Shown piece after piece: positions 21,364 to 33,008 of a stretch of DNA of 64,000 nucleotides; position 1 is the stretch's first letter; every line of letters starts with the position of its first letter. The position numbers were made by a program, and so were the translations under genes. A model generated the notes under the pieces. The model did no database searches. It was not told the DNA's origin and saw nothing but the letters and a program-made list of their open reading frames with translations. The DNA comes from Clonostachys chloroleuca (lineage: Eukaryota > Ascomycota > Sordariomycetes > Hypocreales > Bionectriaceae), in NCBI GenBank assembly GCA_037952775.1, contig JBANAY010000003.1, positions 16,182,001 through 16,246,000 of the forward strand, read 5' to 3'.

Positions 21364-23303
21364 CTATACAAGTGTGAGGGTTGAACCTTGGCCGGACCAG
21401 CTAGAAATCCATCTACCAATCCCTCCTACTCGAAAGAGGCCTATTCGTTTGTAAACCTTCTTCGCTTGAGGTTCCAGGACTAAGAATTTATTATGCCCTC
21501 CGCCATAACCTTCATAAACGCCAAACAACAGGATACACACACCCTGAATCTTGTCCGCTTCGTCAAACTTTCTTACGAGGTCTGATGTATCCAATTTGAA
21601 ATCGCCAGATGCATGACTTATCTCAGCATGTTGGTGCGTCATTTCATTGTCCGATTAGAGTGCAACCGTCTTTGAGTCCCCCTGCCCATCGGTAATGATA
21701 TATCATGCACTCAATATCAAGCTCTGCCGACCGAAGTAGACCGGTTGGGTCACCATCGGGAGGATCTGGCACGATACGTTCGGCAACAAGCCTTATGAGA
21801 GACACTGGAAGATTCGCAAATTTACCCCGGGGAATATCGAGTTGCACGTGGTCTCCCACAACTGATACCCAACTCCAAGATGGGGCGTAGGCTCTATTGC
21901 GCCAAGTTTGGATCCCTCGGCTTGCACTTGTCTCCCATGAGAGATCTGTATGCAGGGTTCTCTTCCACAGCCCTGCGAGATATGTGTCACCTTTGACCTG
22001 GCGGAAGGCCTTGGCAATACCAGACATGGCGATGAATCTGTCGGACTCCTCGGTAAGGTGGCAAGCAATGTAGATTGAGACCATGGTACCCCAATGACTA
22101 TGGTGTATGTACTCTGGATGCTCGCCGGGGCGCGCTGTGGTCGGAGCAGTCTGGGCTAGATCCAATCTCGAAGATTTGTAATCTGTGGTTTCGAGACATG
22201 CGCGCTCCTTCGTTCCAAGGCTTAGCAGTGTTCCCCCAGGGTCACTTGAGCAATGAACACTCTCCAGACATTCCCAGTAGATTTGGTTTGGAGTAAAGTG
22301 GACAATGCGGGGGCTCAGGAACCGTTCTTGAACAACCCAGCCGCGCCAGCTCAAAGGCGAGTTCTCAATATCGCTTTCCCAGATCGAATCATTCCAGATT
22401 AGCCAAGGCCCCTCCACCATCCCCTTATTTTGATCCTTCAAAGGCATATTGACTGCGCAAGGCTGGAGAAGTCTTGGGTTCAGCTTTGGCGGACCAAACA
22501 AACCAGTGGTGGAGGGTTTATGGGACGCCCCAACGGCAAATATGTTGCAATAGGAATGCCTGTAAATGTTCGCCATTAAATTGGCTTCTTTCTGCCAGTC
22601 AGCACGTGAAACTTGGATTATACACAAGGAGTCTATCCAGATATATCGATGCCCTAACCGGCGAACGAGAAGAATGACATCGCGGAAAGTTGGTGATAGA
22701 CTGTGGAGGGGGATTCCTTGACGAAATCGATGCTCGGTTTCTACGCATAGCTTCAACATAATTTGGTCTCCCCAGCGGTGTGATAAGGTCAAGTATGGTG
22801 GATATCGTGGCGAATGCCCCGTGAGGTTCTCTGTGGAATGTTTCCCTTCGATGTCATCCCTGTGCCGTAGGTAAATGTCACCAGACTTTAGATCCGTGGC
22901 TTTCACGTCAATTATCCTAGTCGGGAAGAAACTTCCACAAGTTGGTTGGCAGTGTTGGTGATTTGCTTCACATAAGGATGTCAATTTCTCAATGAGTTGC
23001 AGGTCTTGGGCCGAGCCAAGCTGTCCGCTAATCTTTAGCCATGAGCGAGTTTTGAGCTGACGCCAAACTTAGGGATATTGGTTCTTCTGGGCTATGGAGA
23101 CTAGTAGAGGATTGTAAGCTGAGGACATACACTGAATCATCAGGGAACACTTTACTATGGAACTCGGAGGGAATAGCCCAGCGACACTTCACATGGAAGT
23201 AAGCATCTCTCACATTCCACATCCGGCAGTAAATGTGAAAATCTTCCGTGAAGCGTGATGCTGCCGCACTATCACTGTGGAGTATTGATGACTCCAGATG
23301 CTC
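21364..23303 (-). CDS. HET-domain (heterokaryon incompatibility) protein
   Basis: Fungal allorecognition/cell-death type protein. The HET core is clear: PPYLTLSHRWGD, then GHRYIWIDSLCIIQ, DWQKEANLMANIYRHSYCNIFAVGA, later SWRGWVVQERFLSPRIVHF. An upstream exon, 23133-23303, is joined through an intron 23057-23132 (GTGTAT...GTCAG) to give FPDDS-LKTRSWLKISGQLGSAQDLQ, extending the protein N-terminally; an acceptor-like TTGTAG precedes 23303, so more exons may lie upstream. The main frame stops at 21644, but another frame from about 21642 to 21364 has the usual HET C-terminus (FLVLEPQAKKVYKRIGLFR). The frame switch around 21640-21670 is unresolved: either an indel or a real truncation. Confidence 0.82.
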
Positions 23304-24441
23304 CTACAACTAAGTGCATACAAAGCACCCAACATTAAGGCTTTTCTGGAGGTCTTGATATCTCGTGTGATGTGAAATGTTGAATGGAATACCAGGACGG
23401 CTTGGAAGATAATGCCACTGGTCGCGGTTCTCGATATCACTCTCGGCCTAAAAGCTCCTCCTAAAAGTGTCGCATAATACACCCTCAATACTTTCCATAG
23501 CTGTGTGTGTCAATTAGTGTCAATATGAGAGAGTTGTCATACGCATAGACTGAGGTAATTATGTGTAATAATTGCAATGAAATCAACAAACGATTACCAC
23601 CGTCGATATGTCTGCTGCCCAATCTTTGGTCTAGCCGCAATGAGCTTGAGCTTAGAGCCAATATATCCTCTAATGTGCATAAACTAATATGTGGTCGTCC
23701 CTTCCATTTCTACCTACATTTCTCGGTGGTACATTAGGAGACTCATGTCCTATGTATGTCTCCATGTTTTGAGTATGCTTTGTCACAAGTTACGCCCTGC
23801 CATTGGCGTCGGGAAGGTGAAAGCCAAGTTCTAAGCCAAGACGATCCTACCAGAGCTCAGGGAACCATGAGCACGGCACCAAATGGCAAATCAGGAAGCT
23901 AGCGCACGAGGCTTGATCGCTTCCTCTTGATCCATAATCGTGCTGCCATTTGCCGGCAACATCAGCTTGGTGGGACCTTGATGAAATTACTGGCTCCGCC
24001 CAACATCATCTCTGGGGAAAAGCAGCATGTTAGTGGGCATTCAGCTTACCATACGGGTCGAGTTGAGTGAAGTATACGCCGTAGAGGCTCTCATTCAGCC
24101 ACTTGAATTTCGTGAAAACCTTCTACAGGAGACTTGAGAGGATTGAGAGCCAAATGGCCAGTCCTTCGAGATCTCTCATGACTCTCGGCCTGCAACTAGC
24201 GCTGAGCCATTGCATATCTAGTGGCCGCCACGGTCTCAATATGTTCTAGCCCCAGGGATATTGGCAATTGGTGTGTTTCTGCACGCGAGAACTGACGCTA
24301 GCCTTTAGATATTTGCAGCCGATCCGGTCTCCAATCGGGCCCTAAGTCAAGCGAGAGAAATCGACTGGATGTTTTGTTTTACTTCTTGACCTCTTCACTC
24401 GTTAATCTCCCTTCTTATTGCGTTGATTATTGTTGAGCAAG
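23304..24441. other. intergenic, divergent promoter region
   Basis: Between the HET gene and the secreted protein. May contain a further 5' HET exon (23304-23490). Otherwise no coding signal seen. Confidence 0.4.
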
Positions 24442-25515
24442 ATGAGGCTGTCACTCGTTTATCTTGCCGTCTTCGCGGCTCCAACCCTCGTTCACGGACG
24501 CAGACACAGATGCTCCCGGTCCACGCCTCTTTCATCAGCTGCTGCCACGCCAGACACCAGCAGTGGATGGACTTCCACTCCTTCAGCCAGCGTCTCTCCT
24601 TCGTCCGTCATTATCGCCTCGTCCTCGACCCAAATCTTAAGTGAGAGCTCTGCAGCCAGCACATCAGCCTCGGCGTCCACACCTGGTAGCGATGTGCCTA
24701 CTACTTTCAGCACTGCAACGACTCCCGCTGGAACACCACCCTCAGCTGATATTTCTGCTACGCCATCCTCAACTGATATTTTCGCTACAACATCCTCTGT
24801 TATCTCCGCTACGCCATCGTCGAGCTTGTCTTCAACTTCCCTGGAAGTAAGCAGCAGCGCTTCGGAAACCCCCGTTGCTTCCATAACACCCGCCGAATCG
24901 ACCACTCTCATCACGCAGACGACACCCAGCGCTTCGACGGTGTCCAGCGAGTCTACCACGCCTGTTTTATCCACAGTTATTAGCTCCTCTTCATCCAGCT
25001 CCGCACCAGCCGCCACCCCGACCGGTTGGCAGTTACAGTCAACTGGCGCAAACAGCGCTTTCGCGGGCAGCTTCATGCTTGGTTACCCGGAATACAAAGA
25101 TGCACCCCATCTTGTCAGCCCCAGCGTGAGCGCGCCCGACTTCTACTCAAAGCTCGAGTTCTACATTGAACCCGGGACGGGCCACCTCTTCTGGGTCATC
25201 GATGGCACTAACAACCAATATCAATTCTTCACCTCTTACGACGATTTCAACGAGAATGGGGAATATTATTACAATGTTAACCCAGGTTTTCTTGGTGTCT
25301 TCGACAAGAACCAGGTTGGGAGCAGACACGTGGTGCCCCTCGTGTGCTCTCGGGCTGCTGCTTCATTCAGCTGCTCGGCCAATACGCCCGCCGGCGTGTT
25401 CAGCCACTTCATGGTCAAACCTACACCGAATCAATTTGACACCTCGGTTGCCTTTGGGAGTTCCGTCCCTTCACCTTACCAGGAGGTTACCTTTGCAGCC
25501 GTTGATGTCTATTAG
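24442..25515 (+). CDS. secreted Ser/Thr-rich protein with conserved-looking C-terminal domain
   Basis: Single-exon gene of 357 residues. Signal peptide MRLSLVYLAVFAAPTLVHG. About residues 20-195 are a Ser/Thr/Ala/Pro mucin-like stretch, likely heavily O-glycosylated, with short imperfect repeats (TPSSTDIFATTSS, ISATPSSS). The C-terminal 160 residues form a folded-looking domain (GWQLQSTGANSAFAGSFMLG...KLEFYIEPGTGHLFWVIDGT...VVPLVCSRAAASFSC) with two Cys. No GPI signal or membrane tail. I do not recognise a catalytic motif; cell-wall or secreted surface protein is the likely class. The start at 24442 is the first ATG in frame and opens directly into the signal peptide. Confidence 0.75.
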   Translation: MRLSLVYLAVFAAPTLVHGRRHRCSRSTPLSSAAATPDTSSGWTSTPSASVSPSSVIIASSSTQILSESSAASTSASASTPGSDVPTTFSTATTPAGTPPSADISATPSSTDIFATTSSVISATPSSSLSSTSLEVSSSASETPVASITPAESTTLITQTTPSASTVSSESTTPVLSTVISSSSSSSAPAATPTGWQLQSTGANSAFAGSFMLGYPEYKDAPHLVSPSVSAPDFYSKLEFYIEPGTGHLFWVIDGTNNQYQFFTSYDDFNENGEYYYNVNPGFLGVFDKNQVGSRHVVPLVCSRAAASFSCSANTPAGVFSHFMVKPTPNQFDTSVAFGSSVPSPYQEVTFAAVDVY

Positions 25516-25893
25516 ATCATTTAGTTAGGGGATTACGATTGAATTGTGTACAGAATGATGCCTGGGGTAGAGCGTAGAAGGAACCGGGTTTGACGATACT
25601 AGAATACTAATACTATATTATTTAATTCGATTCTAATTCATGAGCTAATAAGACTAGCCGAAAACCGGCATTTTCTCTTGACGGACGAATGCCTGGGGTG
25701 CATACTGAGATAGGGATTTGTGTCACACCGAACTTGCGATGCCCGTGGATTTCGGGGTTATAACAATTGCCGAGTTGAAATAATGCCGAAATGCCGACGG
25801 GCCAAGAAAACCAGTGACCTCAGCCCTCCCAAAAGCGTCACGAACATCCGATCGATTTTACCCCCGCGGGATTCTAACTAGCAACTCAATCAA
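25516..25893. other. intergenic, promoter of the 25.9 kb regulator
   Basis: No gene seen; AT-rich near 25600-25650. Confidence 0.4.
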
Positions 25894-28438
25894 ATGAATC
25901 ATTCCGACGCCCAGAATCGGTCATCCCAAAGGAATGGGTCAATTGAATCCAGCCCATTGGCCAAGCGCAGCAAGGCATGCGTGTCTTGCCGAGCACGCAA
26001 GGTCAAATGTGATGCTGATGTGGTTGGCCTGCCGTGTAGTAGCTGCACAAGCAGGCAATGTCCCGAGACCTGTGTCTTGTCTCTGCGCAAGCCACGCCGG
26101 AGGTATATCAAATCCCGACCTACCGTTTCGATAGCTCGTTCTCACACTTACATGCGTTGTAGGAAATTGGATCTCGCTACGGCTAAAGAGAAGTCTGGAA
26201 GATCAAGTGTTAGTTTGACGGTAGGTAAAGCCGCATCGTTGCTTGTAGGCCGTGGTTTTGATCCATCTAGCCGAGATGTTCTTTCCGTGATCCTAGTAGT
26301 ATAAGTATTGCGTTTATTAACAAGTCCCATTGAAAGCCACCAGCATGCCGATCAGAACTGGTGCCAGCATGTGAACCAGCTCCCCAACCTCGCGCAATCG
26401 AACCAGCATCTGCTACCAGTGTTGTCAGTTCCTATCAGAGCCGCGGCCACCCAAGCGACTCTGGTTCTCGGCGTACACGGCAATCACGGTCCGACATACC
26501 TTATCTCAATATGATACAAGACGCCGTAAACAGTGCTGCATCTGGGGAACAACTCGGCATGAATGGAAGGAGTCCCTCCATTGCAAGAGAAGAAGAGCAT
26601 AACGGCCTTGATAGTTGGTTTGGAAACAAGCCCCCAAGACTAGATGACGTTGACTACGACTACCTTGTCAAGAAAAGAGTATTCGAACTACCTGCGCAAC
26701 CTCATCTGTGAGACTAAACCTCACTAGCTTTTGTAGGCATTTTTGAGCTGACTCTTCTGCTTAGCGATACGCTTATTCGGACCTATTTCGAGTATCTTTG
26801 GCCATTTGCGCCTATAATTTGCAGGACTGATTTCATTCAACGCTATAGAGCAGGTGACTGTTCTTTGTTTTTACTATACGCAATTTTAGCAACTACGGTG
26901 CCATTCGCGCCTGAAGATACAATATCTGGATTAGGCTTTCAAGATCGATCAGTTGCCCAAACAAGTTTCTTCACCAAATCGAGGCTGCTATATGACTTTC
27001 ATTGCGAGCGAGATCTCCTCGCCATGTTACAAGGCTCAATCGTTCTAAGTATCATCATTCTCGACTATCCCACGGACAAAGATTTTCAGCACTGGTTCTA
27101 CAACTCCATCCGTCTGTTTGTTAAACTTGACTTACATGAAATGCATGTTATTCTTCAATATTCTCCTCATAAGGATTTATTGCTGAGATCGAGATATAGT
27201 TGCTCCAGACAAGAGGATTCTTGCAAGGCACAAAAGCTGTACAGGAGGATATGGTGGGTTCTTTATGTACGTACATCTTGTTTTTGCCACCCATCTCCTG
27301 CCCAAATTGATTATCGATCAGGACCGAGATGTCTTTCATTCCTTTGTGAACACACGAAATCTGCGGCTCCTCGAAGTTTTGCCGTATATTAAGCCAATCG
27401 ACCAAAGTGATTGGGACAACGAGGACACGTCAGAAAGGCATGATTTATCAGAGCCGATATCAGACAGACAGAAGACTTCACTAGTTGCTCATTGCGAGCT
27501 GGCTCAAATTTGTAAGTGTCCCGCAATATATATAATCTACCAATTATGCCGACTTAACGAGACAAGTTTCGACGCATCCGCTCAACACCACAAGCGACGT
27601 AGCTGGGCAAGATCCCCTCACATGTATGCTCCCATTGGAGGAATGGCGGATGTCTCTCGCTGAAAGAATGGGCATCCGAAACCATTCGTACGACGGAGAG
27701 GCATATTATCCTGAAGTAATGGCAAGAAGCTATCTATTCGAGTGTATCTTGTGTCGGCACCTTCGAAGACGCCAGGAGGTCAAGTGGGGTGATTGGGCAA
27801 AGCAGAGGCTTCGGTCCGCCATTTTCGAGCTCGATGCCATTGTTGGCAGAGTCTTGGCAAGTGGGACGATTAAGAAATTCCCGATGGGCTTGTAGGCGAG
27901 CCGAATTATTCAAAACGAACATGCCTTGCCTGGGATGCTAATCTTCAATAGTGTCGCAACCGTACCGGCGCTACTCGCTTTGCACATCGAAATGGCGCTG
28001 GACCTCTCGGAAACCGAACTTGCACGATCCATGGCTCGAGTGTCCATCAACCAAACGATGCTCGCTCTAGGGCAAATGCAGCACGTTCCAGCCATAAAGC
28101 GAGGCTTACCCGCCTTCGAGTCGGTTCTTGCCAAGAAGGATCTGTATCAGGTGACAGGCCGGACCCATGCCGAAAAGACTTCCCCGGGGATACCTGCAGT
28201 CGGGCAGCATGCTCCAGATGATGGCACCCATCCATCATTCGTGCCGCACCCCGGTGTCTCTTCAGCTGAATCTGGCTTGGTAGATTACCCCAGCTTCCCC
28301 GAGGATTTTCTTGGATACGATTTCTTGGATAGATGGGCAGCTGGAGCAATGGGAGTTCGTACATATTTAACAAGCTTTCCTTTCATTGGACTCGAAAAGC
28401 TGACGGTGCCCTTTACAACTGGGATGCCTTACTTATAA
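25894..28438 (+). CDS. Zn2Cys6 transcription factor with fungal_trans domain, Ctf1-like
   Basis: Nuclear regulator. The N-terminal binuclear cluster ACVSCRARKVKCDADVVGLPCSSCTSRQCPETCVLS lies at about residues 29-63 and has the spacing seen in cutinase-factor-like regulators. Exon 1 ends at 26102; exon 2 is 26163-26220 (RRRKLDLATAKEKS). The middle-homology domain is rebuilt by splicing: LPAQPHL-DTLIRTYFEYLWPFAPII, SRLLYDFHCERDLLAMLQGSIVLS, LYRRIWWVLY-DRDVFHSF, LPLEEWRMSLAERMG, and KKFPMGF-VATVPALLALHIEM (intron from the apparent stop near 27893 to CAATAG). At least six introns. The junction of exon 2 to the exon beginning about 26344-26410 does not keep frame with the best splice sites, so that join is uncertain. 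Targets unknown. Confidence 0.78.
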
Positions 28439-29921
28439 ATAGCATTATTCTGTCAAGTAAGGTTTATGTTGAATAAACACTGGACGGTATGATATTCTCC
28501 GAGTGCTATCGCAGTTTATGGCGCTATTACGATAGTTTCTCCGTTACATGAGCTTGATATTTCAGACACTGTTAGTTTGACATGAGCAGCTTCACGTTAT
28601 CTAGTCATCTCATGCAACACATCAACTCACAATAGACTAGGGAGAGATATTATGCCTGAGAAAATAAGTAACATGCGACTTGAATTTGAAATTATTCGGA
28701 ATTTCGATCTTGAGAGCTAAATAGTTGCCCCTGAGCCCGCCACCTCTTAGATGTCGCGCTGATGCAGACAGGAGTGTAGGGTAGCCAGTGCAAAGAGACG
28801 ACGGCAGGGGGAGTCAATGGAGAAAAGAGGCCGTAGAGGTGTTTCTATTGATAGTTAGACACCTTTGTTTTCTTCGTGGGCAAGCATTATTTATTATCTA
28901 AAACGAGTATTTATTCCATGCCACTGGCATCATTCGGTGTCTGGGCTTTTGTGGTCGCTGTTTTGCTTACAGCCAATTGGAGGGTTATCCAGATTCCAGT
29001 AGACATGAACCAAGTTAATGATGGGGCTTAATGGGGATTTAAATAAACGTTGGAGCCTTGCGCGCGGCAGTTCCTCAGCTTCGGCTCAGGGATATATCTG
29101 CCGAGTGAGTCTACCGACCCGCGCGGGAGACATCCACACGCGCGGTTGCCCTGGCAGGATTACCCACGGTAACTTGAAGGATGCATTGTGTAGGCGGTAG
29201 GACCCGGATAGAATGATTGCTAAAACAGGGGTAGCGTTCGACCGTCAGCCCTGAAAAGAAGGACTGCCCGCCAGGTGCCGTCAATGGCCCCCCGGTTAGA
29301 AGCATACTTGATTTAATTAGTGGTCAATCGTACTTCTCAATAGTAAATGGTCGGGGATTGGAACTGCTAAAAGTAGGTGCGGAGATGTTGCCTATTACAT
29401 GGGCTGATTTTCAAGACCTTGCGTCCGTCGTCCAGCAGTCAACCTGGTGACTGCTCCCTGCCACCTGGTCACCTCATGGCTGCTGAGCGGAGAACAAAGC
29501 GAGATGTATAGCAATGAATAGCTCGGCATGAGGGGACCTAGAAGTTAGTCAATCGATGGCACTGAGTGGACCTACTTGGTTAAACCAATGTACCTATGCG
29601 CTCCCTGATCCGAGTGCCCGCGGATCAACGAAAAATTACTCGGCAGTTCGTGTGTCTTGAACATGGATACCTCTTGCTCAAGAAGCTTCCGACCCTGAAT
29701 GAAGTAGATTGCCAAGTTGATGTCAGCGGCCAACTTGATCGTGCAATCACCAACATGAGTTGGCCCAATAGGTGTAGGATTGGTAGTGTAGTATCACCTA
29801 TTTTTAAACCTTAGCTTTTTCGACGAATTGGGCAACTAGATTCAAGGAAAATCCGCCTCCTTTTACGGAGCAGAACTTCCCAAACTCTCCCAAGATGGAA
29901 GCAAATATCACTGAGAGGAGA
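28439..29921. other. long intergenic region
   Basis: About 1.5 kb, AT-rich in its first part. Short frames at 29018-29200 and 29596-29814 have no supporting signal. No tRNA or transposon ends seen. Confidence 0.4.
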
Positions 29922-29970
29922 TATTTAAACATGCCGTCCTCGCCGCCATCTAGCTGCTCTCTCTCTCTCC
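29922..29970 (+). promoter_or_regulatory. core promoter candidate for the repeat-peptide gene
   Basis: TATTTAAA at 29922-29929 is followed by a CT-rich tract (CTCTCTCTCTC near 29957-29970), about 135-180 nt before the ATG. TATA plus CT tract is a common layout in strongly expressed fungal genes. Confidence 0.45.
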
Positions 29971-30102
29971 CAACATCAAAACATAAACAAGCACACTTTG
30001 ACTATTTCTTTTTTCCCTTGACTAAGCTTCTTCTCGATTTATCCTTGGTTGAACTCTGCGTTGCTGGGCAACTCTACTTTTCCTTCAATTTTTTTTTTCA
30101 AG

Positions 30103-30540
30103 ATGCCTTCTCTAAAGCAAATCTTCGTTCTTGCGGCCCCTTTCATGGGTCTCATTCAGCAGGTCGCTGCCAATCCTGACATTGATGAGAGCAGCGACCT
30201 CATTGCCCGCGATGATTTCGACAGTGACATATATGTCCGAGGTGCTGGAAACGGCGTGATCAAACGCCCTGGACCCGGCCCCAGACCCCCAACCATAGTT
30301 GTTACCCCTCCTCAGCGACGACCACGATCGCTGGGCCCCCGTGGCGCTGGTAACGGTGTCACCAAGCGTCCTGGTCCTGGACCTAGGCCACCAACCATAG
30401 TTGTTACCCCTCCCCAGCGACGACCGCGATCTTTGAATCGTCGGGGTGCTGGTAACGGAGTCATTAAGCGTCCAGGACCTGGCCCTAGACCTCCAACTAT
30501 CGTCGTCACTCCTCCCCAGCGACGACCCGGGCACCGATGA
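30103..30540 (+). CDS. secreted Kex2-type repeat precursor of a proline-rich peptide
   Basis: Single-exon precursor of 145 residues. Signal peptide MPSLKQIFVLAAPFMGLIQQVAA, then an acidic pro-region (NPDIDESSDLIARDDFDSDIYVR), then three head-to-tail repeats of 34, 34 and 31 residues. Each repeat is GAGNGV(I/T)KR, the 16-residue core PGPGPRPPTIVVTPPQ, and RRPRSL-type linker. KR and RR pairs flank every core, fitting processing by the Golgi protease Kex2. The core is identical three times. It has no Cys, Tyr, Trp or Phe, so it differs from dikaritin-type RiPP cores (ustiloxin, phomopsin), and no DUF3328/UstY gene is in the window. Candidate functions: secreted antimicrobial or signalling peptide. 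An ATG at 30103 is preferred over 30049 because it opens the signal peptide. Confidence 0.8.
   Translation: MPSLKQIFVLAAPFMGLIQQVAANPDIDESSDLIARDDFDSDIYVRGAGNGVIKRPGPGPRPPTIVVTPPQRRPRSLGPRGAGNGVTKRPGPGPRPPTIVVTPPQRRPRSLNRRGAGNGVIKRPGPGPRPPTIVVTPPQRRPGHR
30241..30342 (+). repeat. precursor repeat 1 (102 nt)
   Basis: Encodes GAGNGVIKR, core PGPGPRPPTIVVTPPQ at 30268-30315, then RRPRSLGPR. Confidence 0.9.
30343..30444 (+). repeat. precursor repeat 2 (102 nt)
   Basis: Same layout with one substitution (VTKR) and linker RRPRSLNRR. Seven of 16 core codons differ from repeat 1, all synonymously. Confidence 0.9.
30445..30537 (+). repeat. precursor repeat 3 (93 nt, shortened end)
   Basis: Core identical in protein; ten of 16 core codons differ from repeat 1 and ten from repeat 2, all synonymously. 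Ends RRPGHR-stop. Confidence 0.9.
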
Positions 30541-31270
30541 AGTGTTTGAGTCGGCAGCACCTGGCTATTTTTGAGTGGGGACGTGAGTGTCAATTTGAAC
30601 TTCTGCCGGCCAGGTTGTTCAACAATAGCATGCAGACAGGCTTGTACCTTAGTTTATAGCTACTAGATATAAAATCTCAACATTTGGTGTGATTGATACT
30701 ATTATCATAGTCCCGTTGGGCTGGAGGTGTCCTTCGTCGTGATGAAATTTTGTCGATGGTTGTGGTGATCCGTGTAGAAGTTCATACTGTTATTGTGGCG
30801 GGGAAGTCTTGTTCTCGATGTTCAATAATAGAGTCACACTAATGATAAAGTTATTTTTCTAGTCAAAAAACCTGAAGTTTAACATACTGTGATTCTGAGT
30901 ATAACATCAAGTTGTCGTTTTCTTGGTGTTCGAGTACTCTCCCCCTTTTTCCCCTTCAGTAGTTGCCGGATAAACTGTACAGTTCTCTCACTTGCTATTA
31001 CTTTACCCTTAGCCGTCATCATTTTTTGGAAACTCCTACAGTTTCTGCAGAATCAACTATCTCCTATTATCATTGACAATCTTACCGTTTACTGTGTGGA
31101 AGGAAGCCTAGAAATATCTGTATCATATGGACCTGTTGCTGGTTCAATGTATTTACTTAGACACCCCCTTATTTTAGATAGGAATCGAAGTTATTGATTG
31201 ATTATAAAAACCCCTTAGCCTTGCCTTGCTGGAGTCTAGAAACTTAATCTCGATAGAAGCATGCCTCTAC
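30541..31270. other. AT-rich intergenic region
   Basis: 3' flanks of the peptide gene and the P450. A 102-codon frame at 30889-31197 is AT-rich with no motif; not called. Confidence 0.4.
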
Positions 31271-33008
31271 TTAGGCATCTCCATGGCCCAGGTTTCCATC
31301 TCGTTCTAGCTTAGCATCATCTAATACGCCAGTTCTCGTGGCCTCCATCAGAATTAATCGCTCGTAATCATTGCTGCGAACCGTGGCCTTCACAGGAAAT
31401 GGTTCATCGGTGGATTCTAAATTGAGAATCTTGGGGTTGTACGGGCCATCCTGGACGTTTGCGTTAGCACCACATCACTGCGACATTGTGATGAAAAGAA
31501 TGGGACAACTTGCCGCTTTGAAGTCAATACACTGAATGAGCCTGGCAATATTGATGAAAAGACTTCTCTGAGCCAGACGATAGCCAACACAGATGCGCCT
31601 ACCGCCGCCAAACTGCCAAAGTCCATGGCTAATATCTGTCTCATGACCATTCATCCATCGGTCCGGGTCAAATGCACCGGAGTTCTCACACTCGCTACCG
31701 ACTGCCACTTCGTTGATCACGAAGCCAGTGCCTAGCGGAAATCTATAGCCTTCAAAATCAATATCCTGGGAGGCAACATGGTCGGGTGTGACCACAAAGA
31801 TAGGCCGCCAGCGTAACACCTCCTTTGCAATGGCGCAGATAAAGCGTAGATTATCCATGTCTACAAGCACCGGAAGACGAGCATTCTTTCCATAGCCACA
31901 TATGTGGTCAATCTCGGCTCTGGCTTTCTGGAAAGCCTCCGGGTATTCAAGCATCGCCATTACCATGATGTTCAGCGCTTCTCGTGTGGTGTCGCTTCCA
32001 GCCTCTATCAGCTGCATGGCGAGATACATACAGTCTTGATCATCTCCCTTGTATCTCGTGTCTTCGTTAAGTAGAACATCGCGCACAAAGGATGGTGGCG
32101 CGGTTCCCTCGTCGACTTGTTTCTTGATGGGAGCCCACCATGAGTTATACACTCTGTAGTTCCAGTCGCCCAGAGATTGCCAATGGGCACGCCAAAACTG
32201 GAGGACTTTGGGCAATCGGGCCAGCTCAGGGAACCAGTCGATGATGCTGGAGCCAATACTACCGACAAAAAATGTGACACAGTTTTGTAAATCTGCTAGT
32301 TCCTGAGTCGACTTGGCAAGTCGCTCTCCCAGCACAATGCGATGGACAACAGAATTCGCATACCGATAGTGGTGTTTATACCACTTCTCTGGCTGGAAGA
32401 GGTACTCCGCCATCATCTGCGTGCTCTCCAGCTCTTGCCATTCTCCGTACTGTTTCAGCGCACTGCCACTCAGGAGACTGTGCATCACGCGCCGGCGCTC
32501 CGACCAGGTTTCTTGGGGGAGAATCAACGACCGCCCATCGCGGCTAACGAGGCCACTGGCAATTGGCATGGGGGAACGGGTGTTTGTCACGCTGCCGCGC
32601 TTAGCGATGATCTCGGAGACGACTCGGTGGGAGTTTAGGAAGATCCATGTTTTGGCACCGAGATGAACCGTTGTCATCTCTCCATACTTCGCGATCTCCC
32701 AAAGCTTGAAACGGCGCTTAGTGGCGTCAATAATCATTTCGGAGAATAGCTGATCTTACAAACTTGTGATTGGGATCTTGGCGACCGGTTTTTAGGTCAA
32801 GCAGACTACCAAGTAAGGGAAGACCTTTCGGTCCGGGAGGGAGATGAGAAGAGCGGCCATCGATAAGCTTTCGCTTGCCAGTTGGTTTAAAGTATTGCGA
32901 GACGATAAAAATCAACACAAGGAGAAACACAGCCGGTCCTATAGACATAGCCAAGATTCGTGTCGCTTGACTGCATTCTTGAAGATGTGAGCTAATTTGA
33001 GTGATCAT
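31271..33008 (-). CDS. cytochrome P450 monooxygenase
   Basis: Membrane-anchored P450 of the ER. Exon 1 32760-33008: N-terminal anchor ILAMSIGPAVFLLVLIFIVSQYF and the proline hinge LPPGPKGLPLLGSLLD. A 43-nt intron (32717-32759) leads to exon 2, starting RRFKLWEIAKYGEMTTVHLG. Motifs: I-helix EAGSDTTRE, K-helix EVLR, FDPDRW, haem loop FGGGRRICVGYRLA with the ligand Cys. The final exon, about 31271-31450, encodes DGPYNPKILNLES...PFPVKATVRSNDYERLI. The exact exon 2/3 join is uncertain because the nearest donors leave the wrong phase. Shares a 318-nt divergent promoter with the amidohydrolase, which holds two CGG-N7-CCG sites. Substrate unknown. Confidence 0.9.

Noticed and set aside
28439..29890. 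Possible transposon or LTR remnant in a long AT-rich gap
   Set aside because: No terminal repeats, target-site duplication or transposase/RT fragments seen on either strand.
30103..30540. Repeat precursor as a dikaritin RiPP (ustiloxin/phomopsin type) or alpha-type mating pheromone
   Set aside because: Core has no Tyr/Phe/Trp/Cys, no DUF3328/UstY gene is in the window, and known alpha-pheromone cores usually carry aromatic or Cys residues.
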